A stretch of 64,000 bases of DNA, from assembly GCA_027355725.1 (NCBI GenBank), contig DAIEHI010000053.1, positions 38,904 through 102,903 on the forward strand. The letters run 5' to 3'. Below the pieces are notes generated by a model that was given only the letters and a program-made list of their open reading frames with translations, did not search any database and was not told where the DNA came from. The translations under genes and the position numbers were made by a program. Each line of letters starts with the position of its first letter. Position 1 is the first letter of the stretch. This document shows positions 28,031 to 36,157 of the stretch, in pieces. Origin of the DNA: Acidimicrobiaceae bacterium (lineage in GTDB: Bacteria > Actinomycetota > Acidimicrobiia > Acidimicrobiales > RAAP-2).

Positions 28031-28918
28031 GTGACCCAATTCCCCTACGACGAGTTCGCACTGTTTCATGAGAACATCGCGGAGTGGGACCTTGACGTCA
28101 CGGTGCCACCGGTGCGTCGATTCTTCGTTGCCGTCGACGGCCTTCGTCAGGTGAGCGGCCTGCAGTGGGGCGAGGCAACGCCCGAACTGGCAATGCTGCA
28201 CGGAGGTGCGCAGAACGCGCACACCTTTGACACGGTCGCGCTCGCGCTCGCGCGACCCCTCGTGGCTTTGGATCTGCCCGGTCACGGTCACTCCGACCCC
28301 TCGCCGTTCGGCGCTTCGGCGGTGATGACCCACGCGAATGACATAGGTCGCGCCCTCGAACAACTGCTCGAGGGGCCACGACCGCTCGTTGGGATGTCAC
28401 TCGGCGGTCTCGTCGCGCTCGCGCTCGCTCACGAGCGACCTGACCTCGTCACCTCACTTGTCCTCATCGACATCACGCCGGGCGTCAACGCCGAAAAAGC
28501 CAAGCACATCACCGATTTCGTCAACGGTCCCGCTTCGTTCGAGGACTTCAACGCACTCTTGGAGCGAACCATCGCCCACAATCCCACGCGCTCAGTGTCC
28601 TCGTTGCGACGCGGCATCTTGCACAATGCGCTCCAGCTCCCCGACGGCACGTGGGTGTGGCGCCACCAGCAGCACCCCCGATCGACCTTGGTGGCCCCAC
28701 CGGTCGCTGACCTGTGGGAGATGCTCGGAGAACTGAGGATGCCAGTAACGCTCCTTCGAGCAATGGGACCGGGATCGGTGGTCGATGACGAGGACGAGAC
28801 GGAATTCCTTCGCCGCAACCCCGGCGCCACCGTGGTTCCCGTAGCGGGTTCGGGTCACTCGATCCAGGGTGACGCCCCGCTGGCGCTCGCCGCTTTGCTA
28901 CAACGATTCTGTGTCTGA
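28031..28918 (+). CDS. Alpha/beta hydrolase
   Basis: About 295 residues from GTG 28031; the ATG at 28022 lies inside the likely -10 box TACGAT. Alpha/beta hydrolase fold: LHGGAQNAHTF oxyanion region, DLPGHGHSD, nucleophile elbow GMSLGG, acid in VVDDED and GSGHSIQGD with the catalytic His. The N-terminal about 30 residues (acidic, aromatic) precede the fold. Substrate unknown; the closest feel is to MhpC/menH-type esterases. It is divergent from glmU with under 20 bp between starts. Confidence 0.82.
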   Translation: MTQFPYDEFALFHENIAEWDLDVTVPPVRRFFVAVDGLRQVSGLQWGEATPELAMLHGGAQNAHTFDTVALALARPLVALDLPGHGHSDPSPFGASAVMTHANDIGRALEQLLEGPRPLVGMSLGGLVALALAHERPDLVTSLVLIDITPGVNAEKAKHITDFVNGPASFEDFNALLERTIAHNPTRSVSSLRRGILHNALQLPDGTWVWRHQQHPRSTLVAPPVADLWEMLGELRMPVTLLRAMGPGSVVDDEDETEFLRRNPGATVVPVAGSGHSIQGDAPLALAALLQRFCV

Positions 28919-29217
28919 AGGCTGGCCTGCGCGAGGGCGCGAAGCACCAACCTACGGACGCAACAACCTCTTCAACCTAAAGTCCTCAGTTGATTGGCCC
29001 GAGCGACCAGCTCGATGATGACATTCGACCGACGACACTGATCAGCTCACGCGTGGTGGTGACCATCACAAGTGCCAACGTCGCTGAGCGTCACGTGAGA
29101 GAGCGCCGAGCGTGCACCGTTGCGCAGTCATCGCAGCGTCTACCTGCAAGGGCTGGCGAGCTCGCGAGTCTGACTGCGATGACTGGCACCTGAACCAATC
29201 GCATCTGACCACGCGGG

Positions 29218-29505
29218 TCAGTTGCGACCATCGAGTCGGATTGTCCATTCGTCGACCGACTCAACCTCGAGATGCGTTACGGCCCACGGATCCTCGCTCA
29301 GCGCGGAACGGATTTCAGATTCGGACTCACCCTCCATGATGAGAATCACCCGCTCCTCATCGGCCAACGGGCCCCCGAGGACAACGACGCCGTGTGCCAC
29401 CAAGTGATCCATGTACTCGGCATGCGAGGTCCAATGAGATTGCTCGTCCAAGGGGCGAGTTGCATCCCATTCAGGTCCCGATCGTCGAAGGACTACAAGG
29501 TACAT
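29218..29505 (-). CDS. YCII-related small protein
   Basis: 95 residues of the YCII (dimeric alpha-beta barrel) family: MYLVVLRRSGPEWD first strand, the HAEYMDHLVAHGVVVLGGPL core with the conserved His, and DPWAVTHLEVESVDEW. Members are small enzymes or enzyme-like dimers with a His-Asp pair; function in most genomes is unknown. It stands alone, flanked on both sides by noncoding stretches of about 300-390 bp. Confidence 0.8.
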   Translation of the reverse strand: MYLVVLRRSGPEWDATRPLDEQSHWTSHAEYMDHLVAHGVVVLGGPLADEERVILIMEGESESEIRSALSEDPWAVTHLEVESVDEWTIRLDGRN

Positions 29506-29895
29506 GCGATCAGTATTGCCGATTGATGTCCGCTCGGAGCGAGGATCCGAGACCCACCGTGCGAGCGATCACAATGGCTTCGGTCAGCGTGGTGCGCTCG
29601 GCCAGATGGACCGTCTCGCTTCTCTCAGTCACACCCCACGTTAGAAGTAGAGGCGCGTTGCCGTCTGGAGGTTGGACTTCGAAGTGTCACCCATCGCTGA
29701 GACAGGGGTTCGACTGGTCACCTTGAAAGCAGGACGCTGACCGATGACAGCAGGAACCAAGGCGAGGTCCTGCACCTATTCACACCCATAGGACTCACGA
29801 TGTGTCTTCGCACATCAGCTATCCGGATCAGCACTTACTCTGGCCCGGATAGCTGATGTGCAGACACAACATCGCCGACGAAGTGTTGCTTCGCC
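29506..29895. other. Noncoding stretch with a long inverted repeat
   Basis: No reading frame in it resembles a protein. Its 3' part holds the inverted repeat listed separately. Nothing else structured was seen. Confidence 0.5.
29801..29868. repeat. Imperfect inverted repeat, about 24-bp arms
   Basis: Left arm 29801-29826 contains GCACATCAGCTATCCGG; right arm 29845-29868 contains CCGGATAGCTGATGTGC; the outer TGTGTCT/AGACACA also pair after a 2-nt bulge. The spacer is 18 nt. It sits 28 bp after the stop of the leftward secreted hydrolase gene, so it could terminate that operon, but no T run follows on either strand. A mobile-element remnant is the alternative. Confidence 0.7.
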
Positions 29896-30717
29896 TCAGT
29901 TGACTTTCTTCGCGGCAGCTTCGATGACAGCGGCGACCTTGTCCGGCTGGGAGATCATCGACATATGTGATGCCTTGATCTCGGTAACGTTCGCGTGGGC
30001 GCGCTTAGCCATGAATTCTTGCGCGGCCACGGGAATCGCGTGGTCCTCGGTGCCGATGATGTCCCATGTTTGAATGCTGGTCCATGCAGGCACGCCGGAG
30101 GGCTCGCTCAACGCTGACGCAGCGATCGGTCGTTGAGTGGCGGCGAGTTGCGCTGCTTGCGTCGCCGAGAGGTCATTGGCCAGGATTGCTCGAAATTGGT
30201 TGGGCTTGATGTAGACATCGACCACCCCTCTGGCTGATGGCACGAAGGAGAGTGCGCTCGGCGCGAGTTCACTTCCCGGGAATTTCTTGTTGATGCTGTC
30301 AATGGTTTCGCCTTTCGCAGGTATGTAGGCGTCGACATAGACGAGTGCCTTCACGCTGCTATTTCCCGTCGCGGCGTCGGTTGTCACGAAACCTCCATAC
30401 GACTGGCCGACAAGGACGATCGAGCCTGACAGGGTCTTGAGGTAACTGGCCAAGTACGCAGCGTCGGTGCTCGGACCGCGCAATGGATTCGGTGGTACGT
30501 CGACCGAGTAACCGTCCTCTTGCAACCGGGCCACGACTCCGTCCCAGCTGGAGCCGTCGGCCCACGCTCCGTGTTCAAGAACAATGGTCACGTTGGGATG
30601 CGCAACCGCGTTGGCGGCGCTAGCACCAGCACTCGGAACTGCGGCTGCGGCGACTGCGGCGAGGCTCACGAGGGTTAGACCAAGCTCTCGCTTGCTCGTC
30701 TTCAGATTGAATTTCAT
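29896..30717 (-). CDS. Secreted alpha/beta hydrolase
   Basis: 273 residues from ATG 30717, which has GGAAAG 6 nt upstream; the ORF-track start adds 61 residues of upstream shadow. Sec signal peptide (LTLVSLAAVAAAAVPSAGASA, cut near residue 33). Fold motifs: VLEHGAWADGSSW, nucleophile elbow VGQSYGGF, IIGTEDHAIP with the acid, and IKASHMSMI with the His. It matches the EstC/salicylate-esterase-like family. Second gene of a leftward pair under the divergent TetR regulator. Substrate unknown; detoxification or ester hydrolysis outside the membrane is inferred. Confidence 0.85.
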   Translation of the reverse strand: MKFNLKTSKRELGLTLVSLAAVAAAAVPSAGASAANAVAHPNVTIVLEHGAWADGSSWDGVVARLQEDGYSVDVPPNPLRGPSTDAAYLASYLKTLSGSIVLVGQSYGGFVTTDAATGNSSVKALVYVDAYIPAKGETIDSINKKFPGSELAPSALSFVPSARGVVDVYIKPNQFRAILANDLSATQAAQLAATQRPIAASALSEPSGVPAWTSIQTWDIIGTEDHAIPVAAQEFMAKRAHANVTEIKASHMSMISQPDKVAAVIEAAAKKVN

Positions 30718-30772
30718 AGTCTTTCCTTTCATTTTGGGTTTGTGATACGAGATTCGACGTGCTGGGGTTGGG

Positions 30773-31573
30773 TTAGAGCCCTTGACGGTGCAGCCAGTCA
30801 AGAGTGACGTCGGCCACTTCACGCCAGCCATGGTCGAAGACAAGTGAGTGCCCTCGATCAGGGAACTCGCGGAAGTCAGTCGTGGCACCGGAGCCGGCAT
30901 AGAGCTTGTAAGCGGCCCTGGCCACTACCTCGGGGACAGTGTGGTCCCTACCACCAGCGACGATGAGCAGCGGCCCTCGATCGTCTCGACGCGTGTCAAC
31001 TGCAGCGGGCGACATCTTCTTGAAGTTCGCGGCCGATGCCTCGAACAACGGTCGACCCGGACCGGGGATCGTCCACTTCTCGAACAACTCAGCTGATTCC
31101 GCATCGCTCAGTGCGTTCCCGAAGCCGTAACGAAACTGCCTCTTGGTTAACGACACCGCCCTCTTCTTGTTTGCGGGCTTGGAGAGAACCGGTAGGCCCG
31201 AGCGGATCTGCGCGAACGGCAAGGGCTTCACCCCTTTGATCTGACCCGGATCGATGGCAATAGCGGCTCGGGCGAAACCATTGCCAAGAAGCTTCTGGGC
31301 AATCAGCCCGCCAAAGGAATGTCCGATCACGATGGGCTTTGCCGCAAGACCCTCGATGACGCTCCTGTAGTGACCCGTGATGTCGTCGATGCCCTTGTTC
31401 GCGAGGGCGGTGGCGTTGTTGCGGGTTCCCTCGACGTCAGGCGAATCTCCGGGCCAGCCCGGGGCGATCGGGTCGTAGCCGGCCGCGCGAAAGAGCTCGA
31501 CCCATTCTTGCCAGGCATCCGAGTGGATCCACAGGCCGTGGATAAAAACAACAGGAATTGGGGACTGTGTCAT
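30773..31573 (-). CDS. Cytoplasmic alpha/beta hydrolase
   Basis: 266 residues from ATG 31573, chosen because GGAGG lies 5 nt upstream; the ATG at 31585 lies inside the operator dyad. Motifs: FIHGLWIHSDAW, GWPGDS, nucleophile elbow IGHSFGG, VAGGRDHTVP (acid) and FPDRGHSLVFD (His). Similar to the RutD/haloperoxidase-like hydrolases often controlled by TetR proteins. It leads the two-hydrolase operon; the second product is exported, so the pair may act on one compound in two compartments (inference). Confidence 0.85.
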   Translation of the reverse strand: MTQSPIPVVFIHGLWIHSDAWQEWVELFRAAGYDPIAPGWPGDSPDVEGTRNNATALANKGIDDITGHYRSVIEGLAAKPIVIGHSFGGLIAQKLLGNGFARAAIAIDPGQIKGVKPLPFAQIRSGLPVLSKPANKKRAVSLTKRQFRYGFGNALSDAESAELFEKWTIPGPGRPLFEASAANFKKMSPAAVDTRRDDRGPLLIVAGGRDHTVPEVVARAAYKLYAGSGATTDFREFPDRGHSLVFDHGWREVADVTLDWLHRQGL

Positions 31574-31583
31574 ATTGACCTCC

Positions 31584-31609
31584 ATGTAGACTAACTAGTA
31601 ACTCTACAT
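31584..31609. promoter_or_regulatory. Candidate TetR operator dyad
   Basis: ATGTAGActaACTAGTaacTCTACAT: 22 of 26 positions obey two-fold symmetry around 31596/31597, with a palindromic ACTAGT core and 7-bp outer arms. It lies between the divergent hydrolase operon and the TetR gene, right upstream of the hydrolase ribosome-binding site, as expected for an autoregulated TetR switch. Confidence 0.65.
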
Positions 31610-31641
31610 ACGAGCATAGACTGAACCCCGAGGAAGCGCAA

Positions 31642-32307
31642 GTGAAAGTTCGAGACGTGCGACAGAATGAACAAGGACAGAGAGTGGACGAGATGACGAG
31701 GGCCGATGTAACTGCGACGGGGGACGCGGCACAGGTGCCCGTCGACACTGTCCCTATGCGCGAGCGCATCATTGACGCGGCCACGCAACTCTTCTACGCC
31801 CAGGGAATTCGTGCGGTCAGTGCAGAAAAGATCATCGCCCTGGTGGGAATTACCAAGGTGACCTTCTATCGTCATTTTCCTTCCAAAGACGACCTGATCG
31901 TTGCGTACCTACAGCGGCGCGCCGCGTGGGAGCGTGACTCCATTCTCGCCGTGCGCCAAATGGTCGGCGACGACGTACCAAGCGCGTTTCGCATCATCGC
32001 CGAGGCCATTGGAGCCGAGAGTTGCAGTCCCGGTTTTCGGGGATGTCCATTCATCAACGCCGCTGCTGAGTACTCCGACCCGCAGCACCCGGTACGCCAG
32101 GTTGTCGATGAACATCGGCGGTGGTTCAAGAGAGCGATCGAAGAGTTACTGATTGAGATCGATGTTGCGAACGCCTCCGAGATCGCGGACGAACTGGTCA
32201 TGCTGCGAGATGGCGCAATGGTCAGCGGCTACCTGAGTGATCCCCATACCGTGGCGAGATCCCTTTACAATGCCGGTCGAGCGATCATCGAGTTCCGGTC
32301 CTCGTAG
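31642..32307 (+). CDS. TetR/AcrR family transcriptional regulator
   Basis: 221 residues from GTG with AGGAAG 6 nt upstream. A charged 38-residue arm precedes the TetR helix-turn-helix (RERIIDAATQLFYAQGIRAVSAEKI then GITKVTFYRHFPSKDDLI). The ligand-binding part contains FRGCPFINAAAEY, a motif of a common TetR subgroup that regulates oxidoreductases or hydrolases. Predicted to repress itself and the two-hydrolase operon through the dyad between them. Inducer unknown. Confidence 0.9.
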   Translation: MKVRDVRQNEQGQRVDEMTRADVTATGDAAQVPVDTVPMRERIIDAATQLFYAQGIRAVSAEKIIALVGITKVTFYRHFPSKDDLIVAYLQRRAAWERDSILAVRQMVGDDVPSAFRIIAEAIGAESCSPGFRGCPFINAAAEYSDPQHPVRQVVDEHRRWFKRAIEELLIEIDVANASEIADELVMLRDGAMVSGYLSDPHTVARSLYNAGRAIIEFRSS

Positions 32308-32583
32308 CAGAGACGTACGCGAGTAACAATCCCGCAATGGTTCGAACGGACTCGGCGCGATCTCGACACGCTCGTCGCGACTCCGAGCGTGCGCACGACT
32401 TCGGTGACGATGAAGCCATCGCCGATGACGCCCAGCACGACGTGGTCACGTCGCTCCATCTTGCTCGACTCTCACCGCATGGGCAGCCTCTACTCGCAAT
32501 GAGAAGGGGCCACCGGGAAGGTGAGGTCGAGCGATTCCCCAAGGAGTTCCGCTAAGGAACCACCGGAATCTCACATGTACTAG

Positions 32584-32656
32584 CTGGCGGGGGAGGGCTC
32601 GAACCTCCAACCTACGGATTCAAAGTCCGGCGTTCTGCCAATTGAACTACCCGCCA
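32584..32656 (-). tRNA. tRNA-Gln (UUG)
   Basis: 73 nt on the minus strand. Acceptor UGGCGGG/CCCGCCA with U1-A72 and G73, as usual for bacterial tRNA-Gln; D arm GUUC/GAAC with loop AAUUGGCA; anticodon loop CUUUGAA giving UUG; T arm GGAGG/CCUCC with UUCGAGC. CCA is not encoded. TACGGT is a possible -10 box just upstream. Confidence 0.95.
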
Positions 32657-32764
32657 CTACGTGTACCGTAACCTTCTTCTGAGATTCTTAGTGAATGACT
32701 GGAGAAGATTAATACCAATCAGCAACACTAGAGCCTGTAGACAATGGAGTAGGAAAGCCGACTC

Positions 32765-33466
32765 GTGACCACCGTCCCATCACCAAATCCTTACATTGCC
32801 ATCGTCGATGACGATAGCGCCATTCGCACCGCCCTGGGACGGGCTCTTCGAATGGAGAACTACGACGTCGAGCTCTTCGAGGACGGCTCAAGTGCACTGC
32901 GCCAGATTCAACTTCGCGCGCCCGACGCGATCGTGCTCGACCTCCAACTCCCCGACATCGACGGTCTCGAAATTTGTCGCAGAATCCGTCGGGCGGGCGA
33001 TCCGACACCAATACTGATGCTGACCGCGCGCGACGCCGTCAATGACCGAGTCGAGGGCCTTGACGTCGGCGCCGATGACTACCTGGTCAAGCCCTTTGAC
33101 CTGGCAGAGTTGCTCGCACGACTTCGAGCGTTGCTTCGTCGACGAAACGTCGGCGAGGGCGACGACACGGTCCTTCGTTTCGATGACCTGACCCTCAACC
33201 CCCAAACCCGCGAAGTCAATCGCGGCACGCGCAGCATCGAACTCACCAAGATCGAGTTCGACCTCCTGGAGCTCTTCCTCCAGCACCCTCGCCAAGTACT
33301 CACGCGTGACCAGATACTTGATCTCGTCTGGGGTTACAACTTCGATTCGGGCACCAACTCTCTGGCTGTCTACATTGGCTACTTGCGCCGAAAGCTTGAG
33401 GAGAACTCCGAGAGCCGCCTCATCCAGACCGTGCGCGGCGTGGGCTACTCACTTCGCCCGTCGTGA
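32765..33466 (+). CDS. OmpR-family response regulator
   Basis: 233 residues. Receiver domain with acidic pocket VDDD, phospho-acceptor Asp in VLDLQLPDIDG, Thr in LTARD and Lys in VKPFDLAEL; C-terminal winged helix ending in SLAVYIGYLRRKLE and IQTVRGVGYSLR. Resembles the MprA/TcrR/PrrA group of actinobacterial regulators. GTG start with GGAAAG 8 nt upstream. The kinase gene overlaps it by 4 bp. The redox cassette begins 72 bp after the kinase, making it a plausible target. Confidence 0.93.
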   Translation: MTTVPSPNPYIAIVDDDSAIRTALGRALRMENYDVELFEDGSSALRQIQLRAPDAIVLDLQLPDIDGLEICRRIRRAGDPTPILMLTARDAVNDRVEGLDVGADDYLVKPFDLAELLARLRALLRRRNVGEGDDTVLRFDDLTLNPQTREVNRGTRSIELTKIEFDLLELFLQHPRQVLTRDQILDLVWGYNFDSGTNSLAVYIGYLRRKLEENSESRLIQTVRGVGYSLRPS

Positions 33467-34842
33467 CCTTTCGCAGTCGCGTCATAGCTGCGACGGTCGC
33501 CGCCGCCGCGCTCGCGGTCGTGCTCGCGTGTTTCGCATCGTTCTTCACCACACGAAACGCCCTCTTGCACGCGGTGGACGAGTCATTGGCCCAAGCCTCG
33601 CACCAGACCGTCAGCACCAACAGTGGCGACGACCACTTCACCGGCTCCTACACCGAACTCGTCTTGGCGAGTGGACAGACCTTCCCCTCCTCGGGTGTCC
33701 CCATCGACTCGGTGATCACGAGCTACGCAAAAGGCAAGACCGGTCAACTCTTTCGCACGGTGATGATCCGAAACGAGTACTACCGAGAACTCATCGTCGC
33801 GCTGCCAGCCGGCTCGCTGGTGCTCCTCCCTGCGGGATCATTGAGCGCCTGTCCTACCGGTATCTGTCAGATCAAGAGCACCTCTGCCCAACTCTTCGTT
33901 GTCAACGTCACGGGTCAGATCAATGAACTGCGCAACCTCGTTCGAACCCTCTTGTTCGTCGCCGCCGGCGTCTTGTTGCTCGCGCTCGCGCTCGGACTGA
34001 TCCTCGCTCGCGCGGCGCTGCACCCCCTCGAGAAGGTGACCAACGAGATTGAGACGATCACCGAAACCAATGACATGCGTCACCGCATCGAAGAAGGTGG
34101 CGTCGATGAGCTCGGTCGACTGCGTCGCGTGTTCAACCGCCTCTTGAACTCGGTGGAGAACAGTCAGACGCTCCAGCGCCAACTCGTCCTTGACGCAAGT
34201 CACGAACTGCGCACTCCACTGACATCGCTTCGAACCAACGCCCAGGTGCTGTCACGCGCCAATGAACTCGATCCGAGTGACCTTCGCCAACTCACCGATG
34301 ACATGGTCACCCAGGTCGACGAGCTCGCCTCGCTCGTCACCGACCTTGGCGAACTCGCACGAGGCGAGCGAAGCGAGGGGGCTATCGAGGCACTTCGACT
34401 CGACGAATGCGTGGACGAGTGTGTGGACACGGCACGAACGTACGCTCGGATAAAGGACATCACCATCGACGTGAACGTAACTCCCTCGATGGTCGAGGGG
34501 CGCCACGACCGACTGATTCGCGCCATCAGCAACCTACTCACGAACGCCGTGAAATTCACCCCGACCGGTGGGCAGATCCACATCGCCTCATCGAACGGCA
34601 CCGTCATTGTGAGCGACTCTGGACCGGGCATCAGTGAAGAAGACCAACCGTTCGTCTTCAACCGATTCTGGCGTTCGGCGTCATCTCGCGCCCTGCCCGG
34701 ATCGGGCCTGGGGCTCTCGATCGTGGCCCAGGTGGTGGCTGAGTTCAATGGCTCAGTGACGGTCGACCGTGACCCGATGCTCGGCGGAGCACGTTTCGTG
34801 ATGACGCTGCCCACCTCAGGAGTCGACGACGAGGACTTTTAG
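33463..34842 (+). CDS. Sensor histidine kinase
   Basis: 459 residues. First transmembrane helix about 6-28, extracytoplasmic sensor of about 115 residues containing a CPTGIC Cys pair, second helix about 150-172, HAMP linker, HisKA (DASHELRTPLTSL with the phospho-His) and HATPase with N box SNLLTNAVKFT, DSGPGIS and GSGLGLSIVAQV. Cognate of the preceding response regulator by GTGA coupling. The paired sensor Cys might form a disulfide or respond to redox; that is inference. Confidence 0.93.
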   Translation: MTFRSRVIAATVAAAALAVVLACFASFFTTRNALLHAVDESLAQASHQTVSTNSGDDHFTGSYTELVLASGQTFPSSGVPIDSVITSYAKGKTGQLFRTVMIRNEYYRELIVALPAGSLVLLPAGSLSACPTGICQIKSTSAQLFVVNVTGQINELRNLVRTLLFVAAGVLLLALALGLILARAALHPLEKVTNEIETITETNDMRHRIEEGGVDELGRLRRVFNRLLNSVENSQTLQRQLVLDASHELRTPLTSLRTNAQVLSRANELDPSDLRQLTDDMVTQVDELASLVTDLGELARGERSEGAIEALRLDECVDECVDTARTYARIKDITIDVNVTPSMVEGRHDRLIRAISNLLTNAVKFTPTGGQIHIASSNGTVIVSDSGPGISEEDQPFVFNRFWRSASSRALPGSGLGLSIVAQVVAEFNGSVTVDRDPMLGGARFVMTLPTSGVDDEDF

Positions 34843-34914
34843 TTCTTTTCAATTTCTTAACCAGTAATTGCACGTGATTTAGTCCGCCGTGTCAGACTTT
34901 TAGCAACAAAGACT

Positions 34915-35247
34915 ATGAGCCCCTCCATACGAACCCCCCAGCAGCGCGACCGTCGATTCGCTCGAGTACGCAATTTGACCATGTCGATCTTCGTCAGTTC
35001 TGGCGTCATCTCGGCAGTCTTCATTGGCTACGCCGCGAGCATCGCCAAACCCGTCACGACAACGCCCACCTCGAGTTCGAGCATCACGACCCCGAGTGCG
35101 ACAACGACCCCGAGTACGAGTACCTCGCACTCTTCGAGCACTGCCAACGTCACGCCCACGACCGTCTACACCCCACCGGTCAGTGCACCTGTGACGACTA
35201 CCACCGTGTGCACGACTACGCCGTCGGGTACCACGACCTGCTACTAG
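34915..35247 (+). CDS. Small membrane protein with Thr/Ser-rich extracytoplasmic tail
   Basis: 110 residues. A basic cytoplasmic head (QQRDRRFARVRN) precedes one transmembrane helix (LTMSIFVSSGVISAVFIGYAASIA); the remaining about 65 residues are Thr, Ser and Pro with two Cys near the C-terminus (TTVCTTTPSGTTTCY). No recognised domain. It starts the ApbE/ferric-reductase cassette, 7 bp before apbE. It lacks the usual D-x-x-S/T-G-A-T/S flavinylation motif. A wall-spanning spacer or redox-active Cys tail is possible but untested. Confidence 0.7.
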   Translation: MSPSIRTPQQRDRRFARVRNLTMSIFVSSGVISAVFIGYAASIAKPVTTTPTSSSSITTPSATTTPSTSTSHSSSTANVTPTTVYTPPVSAPVTTTTVCTTTPSGTTTCY

Positions 35248-35254
35248 GCGACCG

Positions 35255-36157
35255 ATGAACTTCCAGATCTGGGGCCTGTCAGGCTCGCTCGCCACGCAGT
35301 TCGATCAGCAGATGCCCTTCGCCGAACAGCGACTGTGGCACTGGGTGAACGCCTTTGACGCCGCCTGTAATCGATTCCGTTCCGATTCTGAGATCTCACG
35401 ACTGAACAACCACCACGACGGCCCGGTTGTTGTCAGCGACACACTCGCACTCGCCCTCGAGGCGGCACTCGACGCCTCAGAGCGCACGGGCGGACTCTGT
35501 GACCCGACGGTGCTCCCCTCGCTGCTCGCACTCGGCTACGACCGTGACTACGACGAGCTCGCACACTCGAACAACGTGGTGCTCGGGGCGACCAGTCGCG
35601 CGCCGGGCGTTGGCGCCATCCACTTCAACCGAGAGGATTCGACCGTCGAACTCGAGCCCGGGTGCCAGTTGGACCTCGGTGCCAGCGCCAAGGCGCTGGT
35701 GGTCGACCTGGTCGCAAACGACCTCGCCCCCTACGGCGGGATCGTCGTCGAACTCGGCGGCGACGTGGCGCTGCGCGGAGAAGGACCGAGCGGACCTTGG
35801 GTAATTGGCGTCTCTGACAACCTGACGATCACCGGCACCGAGCCTCGCGTCAGCTTCTCCAATGGTGGTATCGCCACTTCTTCAGCCACCACGCGCACGT
35901 GGCGTGCGGGTTCCCAGATCGTCAATCACATCATCGATCCTCGAAGCGGGCATTTCGCGACTGGCCCCATCGCCACCGCCACCGTCAGCGCCTCGAGTTG
36001 TGTCATCGCCAACGCCTTCGCCACCGCGGCGCTGCTGTGGGGAGAGGACGCGGGCTACCACATCGCCCAAGCCGGCTGGTCTGGCCGACTGGTCGACAGA
36101 GAGGGTAACGTCGAGTTTGTTGGCGGATGGCCTACAGAAGAAAAGGTCGCTCCATGA
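35255..36157 (+). CDS. apbE: ApbE-type FAD:protein FMN transferase
   Basis: 300 residues. ApbE uses FAD to attach FMN to Thr/Ser of target proteins. Motifs: FRSDSEISRLN, the LDLGASAKALVVDLV segment (equivalent of D-L-G-G-I-A-K-G-Y), VELGGDVALRGEG, SNGGIATSS and HIIDPRSGH with metal-binding Asp. No signal peptide or lipobox, so it would act before export of its target. It is followed by a four-helix ferric-reductase-like gene through an ATGA overlap. No FMN-binding-domain protein, the usual substrate, is in the window. Confidence 0.9.
   Translation: MNFQIWGLSGSLATQFDQQMPFAEQRLWHWVNAFDAACNRFRSDSEISRLNNHHDGPVVVSDTLALALEAALDASERTGGLCDPTVLPSLLALGYDRDYDELAHSNNVVLGATSRAPGVGAIHFNREDSTVELEPGCQLDLGASAKALVVDLVANDLAPYGGIVVELGGDVALRGEGPSGPWVIGVSDNLTITGTEPRVSFSNGGIATSSATTRTWRAGSQIVNHIIDPRSGHFATGPIATATVSASSCVIANAFATAALLWGEDAGYHIAQAGWSGRLVDREGNVEFVGGWPTEEKVAP

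Noticed and set aside
28919-29217. Frame 28990..29193 between the hydrolase and YCII genes
   Set aside because: No start context, no similarity; the 299-bp stretch shows no other structure.
32308-32583. Small minus-strand frames between TetR and tRNA-Gln
   Set aside because: No recognisable protein; low-complexity residues. The region appears noncoding.
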